Origin: a bacterium
GTDB lineage: Bacteria; UBP15; UBA6099; DSWB01
Assembly (NCBI GenBank): GCA_020061125.1
Contig: JAGUYV010000086.1
Location: forward strand, 1-58,362
Length of the DNA stretch: 58,362 nt
Direction: 5' to 3'
The position numbers and the translations under genes are program-made. Each line of letters begins with the position of its first letter. Position 1 is the stretch's first letter. This document shows positions 10,383 to 18,071 of the stretch, piece by piece. Below the pieces are notes generated by a model that had not been told where the DNA came from, ran no database searches, and saw only the letters and a list, made by a program, of their open reading frames with translations.

Positions 10383-11318
10383 ATGAAAAAATGCAAAATT
10401 ACCGTGGTTGGCGCGGGCAATGTAGGCGCCACCACAGGGCAGAGAATTGCCGAAATGCAACTTGGCGATGTGGTTCTCGTTGACATTGTCGAAGACATGC
10501 CGCAGGGCAAGGCTCTGGATCTGACCCAGGCCGCGCCCGTGCTCGGGCACGACTGCGCCGTGACGGGCAGCAACGGATACGAGGCCACCGCGGGTTCGGA
10601 CATCGTGGTCATCACATCGGGCATCGCGCGCAAGCCGGGCATGAGCCGCGACGACCTGCTCCAGACCAATGTAAAAATCGTCAAGGATGTCACCAGCAAA
10701 ATCGTGGCGCAGTCCCCGGATTGCATTCTGATTATCGTGTCCAATCCGCTCGACGCCATGACCTATGTGGCGCACAAGGTGAGCGGGTTCCCGCGCGAGC
10801 GCATCATGGGCATGGCCGGAGTTCTGGACAGCGCACGCTTTCGAGCGTTCATCGCCATGGAACTGAAGGTCAGCGTTGAGAACATCCACGCCTTTGTGCT
10901 TGGCGGGCACGGGGACAGCATGGTTCCCAGCACGCGGTACACCACGGTGGCGGGCGTGCCGGTCGAGGAACTGATTCCCGCGGACCGGCTGGCGCAGATC
11001 GTGCAGCGCACCAGGGACGGCGGCGCCGAGATCGTGAAGCTGCTCAAGAGCGGCAGCGCGTATTACGCACCGGCCGCGGCCGTGGCCGAGATGGCCGAAG
11101 CCATTGTTCGCGACAAAAAGAAAATTCTGCCCGTTGCGGCCCTGTGCCAGGGCGAGTACGGAGTGGACGGACTGTTCGTGGGCGTTCCCGCAAAACTGGG
11201 CGCAAAGGGCATGGAAGGCGTGTTCGAGATTAAACTGTCCGGCGAAGAAGCTGCGGCGCTCAACAAATCCGCGGATGCCGTGGAGAAGCTCTGCCGCGAA
11301 GTGGACGCCATGCTGTAA
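10383..11318 (+). CDS. mdh: Malate dehydrogenase (NAD-dependent, LDH-like MDH)
   Basis: A 311-residue enzyme oxidising malate to oxaloacetate in the TCA cycle. It has the Rossmann motif [18 protein letters not shown], Asp in [14 protein letters not shown] favouring NAD, the substrate loop [14 protein letters not shown] with two arginines as in malate rather than lactate dehydrogenases, the [12 protein letters not shown] block, and the catalytic His in GGHGDSMVP. The ATG at 10383 follows GGGAGGAA by about 8 bases. It leads a plus-strand run of four genes, 43 bp before the metallophosphatase. Malate dehydrogenase and the acyl-CoA mutase on the other side of the divergent promoter both feed C4 metabolism, but co-regulation is only suggested by position. 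Confidence 0.96.
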   Translation: MKKCKITVVGAGNVGATTGQRIAEMQLGDVVLVDIVEDMPQGKALDLTQAAPVLGHDCAVTGSNGYEATAGSDIVVITSGIARKPGMSRDDLLQTNVKIVKDVTSKIVAQSPDCILIIVSNPLDAMTYVAHKVSGFPRERIMGMAGVLDSARFRAFIAMELKVSVENIHAFVLGGHGDSMVPSTRYTTVAGVPVEELIPADRLAQIVQRTRDGGAEIVKLLKSGSAYYAPAAAVAEMAEAIVRDKKKILPVAALCQGEYGVDGLFVGVPAKLGAKGMEGVFEIKLSGEEAAALNKSADAVEKLCREVDAML

Positions 11319-11361
11319 GAGCCACCAACCGCACGCCATAAGTGAAAAACAGGAGACAGAG

Positions 11362-12651
11362 ATGACCAGAGTGACTCGTCGTGATTTTCTCAAGAACAGC
11401 GCGGGAGCAGCCGCTGCGTTCAGTCTGGCTGGCGCGGTGAACCTCGGGCTGGGTGTGAGGCGAGCCGTGGCCGCGGCCCAGGCGGGCGGCCCGGCGCCGT
11501 TCCAAGGCATCGTAAATCTCAAATGGCCGCTGTTCTCGCAACCCGCCATGCTGCTGCCCGGCGGCAAACTGCCCGTGCGGCTCAAGGATCCCGTCGCAAA
11601 AATCACCGCCGCGCAGCTCATGGCCACCGACGGAAAAACCGTGGATCTTGACCCGAAACAGTTGGCCGGAGACGGCGCATTCACCCTGCCGTCCGGCGCA
11701 ACCCCCGGAGTGTACGGCCTGCGCGTGCACAGCACTTTAGGCACGGGCGTACCAATTGTTGACGAACAACCACGCGCCGTGGCCGTTTATCCGGCGTTCA
11801 AGGATGATTTTGATTTCATCTTTTTCGCGGACATCCACTTCGGCGAACACGACGGCGTGATGCCCGATGCGCCCATCACACCTGAAATCAAGGATTATTA
11901 CAAAATGCGCGCCAAAGCGCTCATAGAGATTCAGAAGCGCGAGCCGGAGTTCATCGTGCTCGGCGGCGACCTTCACCTGTACCCGAAGAGCTACCACCTG
12001 GGATTCCCGGAAAGCTATGCATTCCTGACCCATTATCTGCGCAGCCCCCTGTTCATCGTGCCCGGAAACCACGACACCTATCACATGAAAGTCAAGGAAC
12101 TGGGCGGCAAGCATGTATATGCGTCGGAATACTGGGACAAATACTACGGCCAGCGGTTCCATTCGTTCGATTACGGCAAACTGCATGTATCCTGCCTGAA
12201 CACTTCGGACTGGCCCGAGGAATTCATCCACTGGGGCACGGAGACCACGACCACGGGCACGCTGCTGAACACCGGATTCCAGCGCGAGCAGTACGACTGG
12301 ATGAAATCGGACATCGAAGCGGCCACGGCCGCGGGCCGCGAAACCGTGGTGTGCTGCCACATTCCGCTTCACAACATCATCTCGGGCAAGAAACTGGGCA
12401 TGCCGCCGGTGAAGCTGCCCGGCGCGCCCGAAGGCGCGGTGTTCGACCTTTTCAACAAGAACGATGTAAACCATGTGTTCGTCGGGCACCTGCACTGGAA
12501 CGATGAAAAGGTCATCGCCGAGGATGTGCAGGAGCACATGGTGCGCAATGTGGGCGGCGATTTTCTGGAATCCGACGCCGCGGGATTCGCCTTGGTGCAT
12601 GTGCGCGGGGGCCGCATCACCGGGCACGACATCGTGGAACTGCGGCTCTGA
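11362..12651 (+). CDS. Tat-exported calcineurin-like metallophosphatase
   Basis: A 429-residue protein with a twin-arginine signal (TRRDFLKNSAGAAAAF, then a hydrophobic run to about residue 38), so exported folded, probably with bound metals. Residues ~135-420 hold the calcineurin-like phosphoesterase ladder: FFADIHFGEHDG (D-x-H), VLGGDLH, VPGNHDT, CCHIPLH and VFVGHLHWN. The pattern gives a two-metal site for phosphomono- or diester hydrolysis; the substrate is unknown. The N-terminal ~130 residues look like a small beta-sandwich domain. The ATG at 11362 lies 6 bases after AGGAG; an in-frame extension upstream overlaps mdh and is not credible. It is followed after 15 bp by acpS. Confidence 0.88.
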   Translation: MTRVTRRDFLKNSAGAAAAFSLAGAVNLGLGVRRAVAAAQAGGPAPFQGIVNLKWPLFSQPAMLLPGGKLPVRLKDPVAKITAAQLMATDGKTVDLDPKQLAGDGAFTLPSGATPGVYGLRVHSTLGTGVPIVDEQPRAVAVYPAFKDDFDFIFFADIHFGEHDGVMPDAPITPEIKDYYKMRAKALIEIQKREPEFIVLGGDLHLYPKSYHLGFPESYAFLTHYLRSPLFIVPGNHDTYHMKVKELGGKHVYASEYWDKYYGQRFHSFDYGKLHVSCLNTSDWPEEFIHWGTETTTTGTLLNTGFQREQYDWMKSDIEAATAAGRETVVCCHIPLHNIISGKKLGMPPVKLPGAPEGAVFDLFNKNDVNHVFVGHLHWNDEKVIAEDVQEHMVRNVGGDFLESDAAGFALVHVRGGRITGHDIVELRL

Positions 12652-12666
12652 CCGCGCGGGGGACCC

Positions 12667-13062
12667 ATGATCCACGGCGTGGGCATTGACATCGTACACA
12701 ACGCGCAGATTAAGAAAAGCATCGAGAAATACGGCGCGCGCTATCTGGACAAAGTGTTTACCCCGGAAGAGCAGGCGTATTGCGGCGCACGGCCCGACCC
12801 GGTCACGCATTACGCTGCCCGGTTTGCGGCCAAGGAATCATTCATCAAAGCCTGCGGCCCAATGCTGACCCGCGAGGGCCAGGTGTTCCGCAACATCGAA
12901 ATCGCTCTCGACGATAGAGGCTGTCCGCATGTCTTGCTGAACGGCGAAACCGCGCGCCAGATTCCATTCAATGAATACCGCGCGCATCTATCCCTCACGC
13001 ACGACAAAATGGTATCCGCGGCCGTGACCGTGATCGAGAAGGTGCAGCACGGTTCGGCATAG
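12667..13062 (+). CDS. acpS: Holo-[acyl-carrier-protein] synthase
   Basis: A 131-residue AcpS-type phosphopantetheinyl transferase moving 4'-phosphopantetheine from CoA to acyl carrier protein. Diagnostic motifs are GVGIDIV (metal ligand Asp8), ARFAAKESFIKA (Glu57 as second ligand, catalytic Lys) and the C-terminal HLSLTHDKM. Size is typical. A G-rich stretch (GGGGGACC) just before the ATG serves as ribosome site. It lies 15 bp after the metallophosphatase and 22 bp before the next lipoprotein gene, so it is probably part of the mdh transcript. Confidence 0.95.
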   Translation: MIHGVGIDIVHNAQIKKSIEKYGARYLDKVFTPEEQAYCGARPDPVTHYAARFAAKESFIKACGPMLTREGQVFRNIEIALDDRGCPHVLLNGETARQIPFNEYRAHLSLTHDKMVSAAVTVIEKVQHGSA

Positions 13063-13084
13063 CCGGATGATTCAGGTGACATTT

Positions 13085-14647
13085 ATGAACAGAATATTCT
13101 CCCTTGCGGCGATGATGCTGGTTTGTGTTCTTTCGGCATGCGGGGTTTGCGCGGCGCAGCCCGCGGATGCGCCGCTGCCTGCGGCTCCCGTGGAGAACGG
13201 TCCGGTTGTCGAGACCGCGGCTTCCCCAGGCGCGGAAACGCCCGCGGTTGAGGGACAACTGATTTTCTCATTCATCAGTTCCGCGTATTACATGGAAAAA
13301 AAGTGGGGGCAGGGCATGGCCCTCGAAGGCATCCAGCGCATCGCCGGCATCGCGCACCGCAACGGCGTGCCCGTGACCTGGCTCGTGAACTCCAAATCCG
13401 CGGAAGCGGCCAAAGATCTGTTTACGCAATACCACTATGATTACGGTGATGAAGTGGGGCTGATCCTCACGCCCAGTTCCGGTGACGCCGAGCCGTGGGG
13501 GGGCGAGGCGTTCTACATGCGCCGCAAGCTCACCCGCGACCAGTTGCTCAAATGGGCGCAGGACGAGATTGCCTCCATCAAGCAGAGCCTGCCCTGGGCC
13601 GAGATCAAAATCGGCGGCGGCGGGCATCGGTCAAAGGCCATGGCGCAGGTGTTCGAGCGGCTCGGCCTGCAGGCTTTCTGGGGCCACTGCTGGGAACAGG
13701 CGTACACCGACGAAATCAGCGATCGCGGCGCGCCCTGGGGGTTTTATTTCGTGAATCCCGAAGCTTACAAAACCCCGAACCCCGCGCCCGGCGGCCTGGT
13801 CGCCATCGAGTGGACCGCGCGCGATCTCAATCTCGCATTCCGCACCGGAAAGCCGGAGACTTATTCCACGGACCCGGACGATGTGCGCCGCGGCGGCATC
13901 ACGCGCCACAGGGACATCAATTACTGGAAAGCGCTCGTGGACCAGTATCACCGCAATGCGCGCTACAACGCGGTCGTTCCACTCATGGTGCATCAGGAAG
14001 CCCACGAGATGGAATGCAGCCAGAGCATCTGCGTGAACAACGAGGAAGTCTGGACCAACACCGGCGACATGCTCGATGAGCTGTTCAAATATGTCAAGGA
14101 ATCCGGGATCACGGTGGCGCCCGCGTCCGCGGCCGTGGCCGCTTACCGGGCGGCAAACGCATCCACGCCCCCCACATACGCGCTCATTAAAAATCTCGCC
14201 CCATCCTTCAGGGACATGAATCCCGACCTGTACGAGCAAGTGGCGGAGCACCGCGAGATCTTCGTGTATTACGATGTGAACGGCCAGTTGTTCTTCGACA
14301 GCGGCGCCGTCGGCCCGGTTTTCGTGCGCAACTATATGGGGCTAACAAGCGCGAACATGGAGGGCGCGGAAACTCCGGGCATCGAGTACCCGCCCGTTCC
14401 CGCGGTCAGCGAGCAGGTGATTCCCGGCCGGTTCGTTTATCAGGTGACCGTGGAGTCCCAGGAGAAAATGCCGTACGGTATCGCATTGTGGGGCGACTTC
14501 GAGGGCTGCGAATTCGTGTCCGAATCGCAGCCGGGGCAAAAAGTTCTGTCCGGCGCGCTGGCGTTTTCGCCCGTGATTCTCGAACCCGGCGCCAATGAAT
14601 TTCAACTCATCCTCGAATGCAAAGGCCCGCAGTGGGAATGGGAATGA
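13085..14647 (+). CDS. Predicted lipoprotein with possible deacetylase/glycosidase-like barrel
   Basis: A 520-residue protein with a lipoprotein signal (MNRIFSLAAMMLVCVLSAC, lipobox LSAC, Cys19). An Ala/Pro-rich linker leads to a domain starting LIFSFISSAYYMEKKWG. The layout of GIAHRNGVPVTWLVNS, YGDEVGLILTP, GGHRSKAMAQVFERLGL and VPLMVHQEAHEME suggests a TIM-barrel carbohydrate-active enzyme related to polysaccharide deacetylases or GH57/GH38-like barrels, but no standard NodB motif is clear, so the class is inference. The C-terminal ~100 residues look like a beta-sandwich. AGGTGA five bases before the ATG at 13085 decides the start over an upstream ATG at 13067 that has no such site. It is the last gene of the mdh run and convergent with the ABC permease. 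Confidence 0.7.
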   Translation: MNRIFSLAAMMLVCVLSACGVCAAQPADAPLPAAPVENGPVVETAASPGAETPAVEGQLIFSFISSAYYMEKKWGQGMALEGIQRIAGIAHRNGVPVTWLVNSKSAEAAKDLFTQYHYDYGDEVGLILTPSSGDAEPWGGEAFYMRRKLTRDQLLKWAQDEIASIKQSLPWAEIKIGGGGHRSKAMAQVFERLGLQAFWGHCWEQAYTDEISDRGAPWGFYFVNPEAYKTPNPAPGGLVAIEWTARDLNLAFRTGKPETYSTDPDDVRRGGITRHRDINYWKALVDQYHRNARYNAVVPLMVHQEAHEMECSQSICVNNEEVWTNTGDMLDELFKYVKESGITVAPASAAVAAYRAANASTPPTYALIKNLAPSFRDMNPDLYEQVAEHREIFVYYDVNGQLFFDSGAVGPVFVRNYMGLTSANMEGAETPGIEYPPVPAVSEQVIPGRFVYQVTVESQEKMPYGIALWGDFEGCEFVSESQPGQKVLSGALAFSPVILEPGANEFQLILECKGPQWEWE

Positions 14648-14677
14648 ATCGGTCCCGTTCGTGCGCATTCTCTTTTG

Positions 14678-14695
14678 ATTCGTGAAAATTCGTGA
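14678..14695 (+). repeat. Short direct repeat in a convergent gap
   Basis: Two copies of ATTCGTGA separated by two A (14678-14685 and 14688-14695) in the 54-bp gap between the convergent lipoprotein and ABC permease genes. It resembles the ATTCGTG-type intergenic sequences I recall seeing often in environmental bacterial genomes; no function is implied. Confidence 0.35.
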
Positions 14696-14701
14696 TCTGA
14701 T

Positions 14702-15523
14702 TTAATAGTGCGTCAGCGACCCGTCGTGTTTCGCCCTGCGCAGGGCGAAGGAAATGAACCACAGGCTTACGGGCAGGAGCAGGGCGGTAAGCAGGGTGAG
14801 CTTGATGAGGTCCGGAGCCAGTTCGGCCAGGGGCGCGCCGCGGATGATGGCGTCGCGCATGAGGCGCAGGGTATAGGTGATGGGCAGAACCTCGGCCGCG
14901 CGCTGCATGGCCGCGGGCATGACCTCGATGGGATAGTACACGCCTCCTAGCAGGATGGACCCGAAGCTGAAAAACATGTTCACCGGGTCGCCGCGCTTGA
15001 AGATAATGATAAACCCCGCGGACAGCATGCCCAGCGAACTGAACGCGGCCAGGGACAACAGCATGATGATGGGCACCGTCCACAGGCTTTCTCCGGTGTA
15101 GCGCGCGCTCAAGAAAAATACGCCCATCACGAAATATACGAACAGGTGGAAGCTGTCGTACAGAAAATTCCAGACCAGCTTGGACAGGAGCACCACGGTA
15201 AGGCTTGTGGGCGTGGTGAGAATAAACTCGAGCGTGCCAAGCATCTGTTCCACGCGAATGGCGTTGGAAAAGGTGCGCATGCCCGTGTTGATGTAGCCCA
15301 TGAACGCCAGGCCGATGAGCACGAATGAGAAATAGTCGCCATTGTATTTTTCGAGCGACGGGATGGGCGAAGCGCCCGAAGAGAATACTTTTGCCACGAA
15401 GAAGAAAATCAGCGTGTACATGATGGTGGAGAAAAATTGCAGGAAAAAGCTCAAGCGGTATGAGAGTTCCTTGATGAACTCCTTGTGGACCAGCAGCAGG
15501 ATTTTGTAGATCGTGTATAGCAT
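14702..15523 (-). CDS. ABC-2 type transporter permease
   Basis: A 273-residue integral membrane protein with about six hydrophobic segments in the ABC-2 arrangement (LSFFLQFFSTIMYTLIFFFV; FVLIGLAFMGYINTGM; FLYDSFHLFVYFVMGVFFL; VPIIMLLSLAAFSSLGMLSA; FSFGSILLGGVYYPIEVMP; LTLLTALLLPVSLWFISF). The IRVEQMLGTLEFILTTP stretch is the usual cytoplasmic coupling loop, and the GGVYYPIEVMP block is typical of polysaccharide or lipid exporters of the NodJ/drug-export branch. Substrate unknown. I prefer the ATG at 15523 with GAGG just upstream; a TTG nine bases earlier is possible. The start region lies within 10 bases of the ATPase stop, so the two are coupled. Confidence 0.9.
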   Translation of the reverse strand: MLYTIYKILLLVHKEFIKELSYRLSFFLQFFSTIMYTLIFFFVAKVFSSGASPIPSLEKYNGDYFSFVLIGLAFMGYINTGMRTFSNAIRVEQMLGTLEFILTTPTSLTVVLLSKLVWNFLYDSFHLFVYFVMGVFFLSARYTGESLWTVPIIMLLSLAAFSSLGMLSAGFIIIFKRGDPVNMFFSFGSILLGGVYYPIEVMPAAMQRAAEVLPITYTLRLMRDAIIRGAPLAELAPDLIKLTLLTALLLPVSLWFISFALRRAKHDGSLTHY

Positions 15524-15528
15524 AATCC

Positions 15529-16293
<765 letters not shown>

Positions 16294-16721
16294 ATCAATG
16301 ATAAATATAACAAATGTTTTGTGTATGTCCCAGAGTCGCAGAATAAGATCCGTTAATCAGGAAATCATTACATATTGGAGTATTGCCATTCTCATTCATA
16401 TTGTGTGGCTGCTGTGATTGAAAATCGCATAACTGGCGTCATTCCAGCATGTATTTAGCTGGAATCCACAGGCAATTCGTGCTTCCCAATTTGGGCGGTT
16501 CTATTGACTGACTGCCTCAATGCAACCGCCGTTACCGGCGTAACCATGGATTCCAACCTTCGTTGGAATGACAAACTTATTAGCAACCTCAACAATAGGA
16601 ATTCACTAAAAGAACGGGGCCTTTTGAATGCAGCTTTGTGACGATATAAAACTTTTCGAAAATGTCAGGAGACAGATGAAACAAAATTATTAAATGAATG
16701 AAAATGCAGGATATAAAACCG
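16294..16721. other. 428-bp A+T-rich intergenic region
   Basis: The longest non-coding stretch in the window, clearly richer in A+T than its neighbours. It separates the ABC transporter (start) from the propeller lipoprotein (stop), both on the minus strand, so it should hold the ABC promoter and the end of the lipoprotein transcript. It contains the palindromic element at 16438-16572. No convincing ORF, tRNA or strong intrinsic terminator was found. Confidence 0.6.
16438..16572. repeat. MITE-like element with nested inverted repeats
   Basis: A 135-bp segment bounded by GTCATTCC (16438-16445) and its reverse complement GGAATGAC (16565-16572). Each end is itself a hairpin: ATTCCAGC...GCTGGAAT at the left and ATTCCAAC...GTTGGAAT at the right, in opposite orientation. 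The centre holds a further inverted pair, GGCGGTT and AACCGCC, and CGCCG...CGGCG. Ends of the type GTCATTCC/GGAATCCA resemble the widespread ATTCC-palindrome repeats (for example Neisseria dRS3). No transposase is nearby. Confidence 0.6.
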
Positions 16722-18071
16722 CTAAAACGCCTCTTTGAACGGATCTATGGCATAGGACAAGATCGCATAGGCGTTGAATGATATCTTGTAATTGATCTTG
16801 TATATCTTGTTTTCCATCAGATCCGTGACATAGGCATAGTCGCCGATTACGGTCATGTCCGAGGGCTGCGAGCCGACTTTGAACGCCAGGCCGTGGACAT
16901 AGGTTTGCGCCACATTCGTGGCGATGGCGCTTTTGAAGTTGTCCCATTCCAGGGTGATCAGCATCCCCGAACCCGCGCACAGGGCCAGAAGGTGCTCTTC
17001 GTCGTCCGTAAGATGAATCACAGAAGGCTTCACGCATCCGATGACGGGGACATAGCCCAATGTCAGAGCGGCCGTGGCCGCGGCCGCCGGATCGGAAACA
17101 TCGGTGACGATTATGACATCATTTTCCGCTCTGCTGCTTTTATCGTAGCAGGAGATAATGGCTTCGCCGCCGCCGCTCGTCAGTTGAATGTAGCTGGGAT
17201 CGTAGCAGGTGCCTATGTTGCGGCTAAGAGTGCCATCGGAATTCTTGGTGGCGTAATAATACTGGAGCGACCGGGGAGAGCCAGCCGTGTGCGCCTTGGC
17301 CGTAAGATCCAGAATGGAAAGCCCGTTCGCGCTGGTCTCGGATTGCGGCAGATACGCGTAAGTTCTGGCGTCGTTCACGGCAAGGGCAATTGGCGCTTTC
17401 AGATTAGTTTTATAGTACCAGGGGATCTCCCCGTATGTATTGGTGGCGAAAGTGACCTGCGTTGCCGTGGCGCTTTCGATCAAATCCGTATCAAGCACGG
17501 CCAGGTCGCTCTTCACGAGGCTCGTGACATAGAGCCTGTCATTCGTGGTGTCCCAGAACATGCCGCGCACGGACTCCATGGACTGTGCGGAAAACGACCC
17601 TGGCACGGACATGGACTGAAGCTTGATTTCTTTAAGCAGAGTGTAGGTTGTGAGATCAATGTAAGACAGGTAAGTGTAGCCCACGCCGTCGCCGCCATCG
17701 TCTACATACAGGGGCGAGGTTTTGCAGTTGGAATTGTTGTCGTGTCCCACGATGAGCCGGGTGTCGTCGTCATTGACCACGATGTGCCGGGGACCGCAGC
17801 CTACCTTGATTTCGGCTATCTGTGACAGGCTGTCCGCGTCGTACACGGAAATGGAGCCGAGCACATTGTTGGCCACGAACAGTTTGGTGCCGTCGTTGGA
17901 GCGCGTGATGTCCGTGGGATACGCGTAATTGTTGACAGTTACGGTATTCGCCGATGAGGCGCCGCCGGAAGAGTTTCCGCACGCGGCCAGGAACAGGGGC
18001 AGGGCGGCCAACAGCAGAAGGAACGGGATATAATCAGCCGTGTTTTTTCTGGGTTTGGAGCGTATCGTCAT
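16722..18071 (-). CDS. Beta-propeller lipoprotein (YVTN-type), partner of the SLH outer-membrane protein
   Basis: A 449-residue lipoprotein: basic start, hydrophobic run and lipobox LAAC (Cys at about residue 31), then a Ser/Gly-rich tether. The rest is a YVTN/lactonase-like beta-propeller (YPTDITRSNDGTKLFVANN, LGSISVYDADSLSQIAEI, ESVRGMFWDTTNDRLYVTS). Cysteines lie at spacings suggesting disulfides (VGCG and NSNCKTS; TCYDPS and ISCYDK; IGCVKPS and LALCAGSG), fitting an oxidising compartment. Its ATG overlaps the TGA of the upstream SLH-barrel gene by one base (TGATG), so the two are translated together and probably act together at the outer membrane. The exact role is unknown. Confidence 0.82.
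   Translation of the reverse strand: MTIRSKPRKNTADYIPFLLLLAALPLFLAACGNSSGGASSANTVTVNNYAYPTDITRSNDGTKLFVANNVLGSISVYDADSLSQIAEIKVGCGPRHIVVNDDDTRLIVGHDNNSNCKTSPLYVDDGGDGVGYTYLSYIDLTTYTLLKEIKLQSMSVPGSFSAQSMESVRGMFWDTTNDRLYVTSLVKSDLAVLDTDLIESATATQVTFATNTYGEIPWYYKTNLKAPIALAVNDARTYAYLPQSETSANGLSILDLTAKAHTAGSPRSLQYYYATKNSDGTLSRNIGTCYDPSYIQLTSGGGEAIISCYDKSSRAENDVIIVTDVSDPAAAATAALTLGYVPVIGCVKPSVIHLTDDEEHLLALCAGSGMLITLEWDNFKSAIATNVAQTYVHGLAFKVGSQPSDMTVIGDYAYVTDLMENKIYKINYKISFNAYAILSYAIDPFKEAF

Noticed and set aside
16294-16721. tRNA or small RNA gene in the longest gap
   Set aside because: No TTC-arm or cloverleaf could be found. The repeats are better explained as a mobile palindromic element. No tRNA, rRNA, tmRNA or riboswitch was seen elsewhere either.
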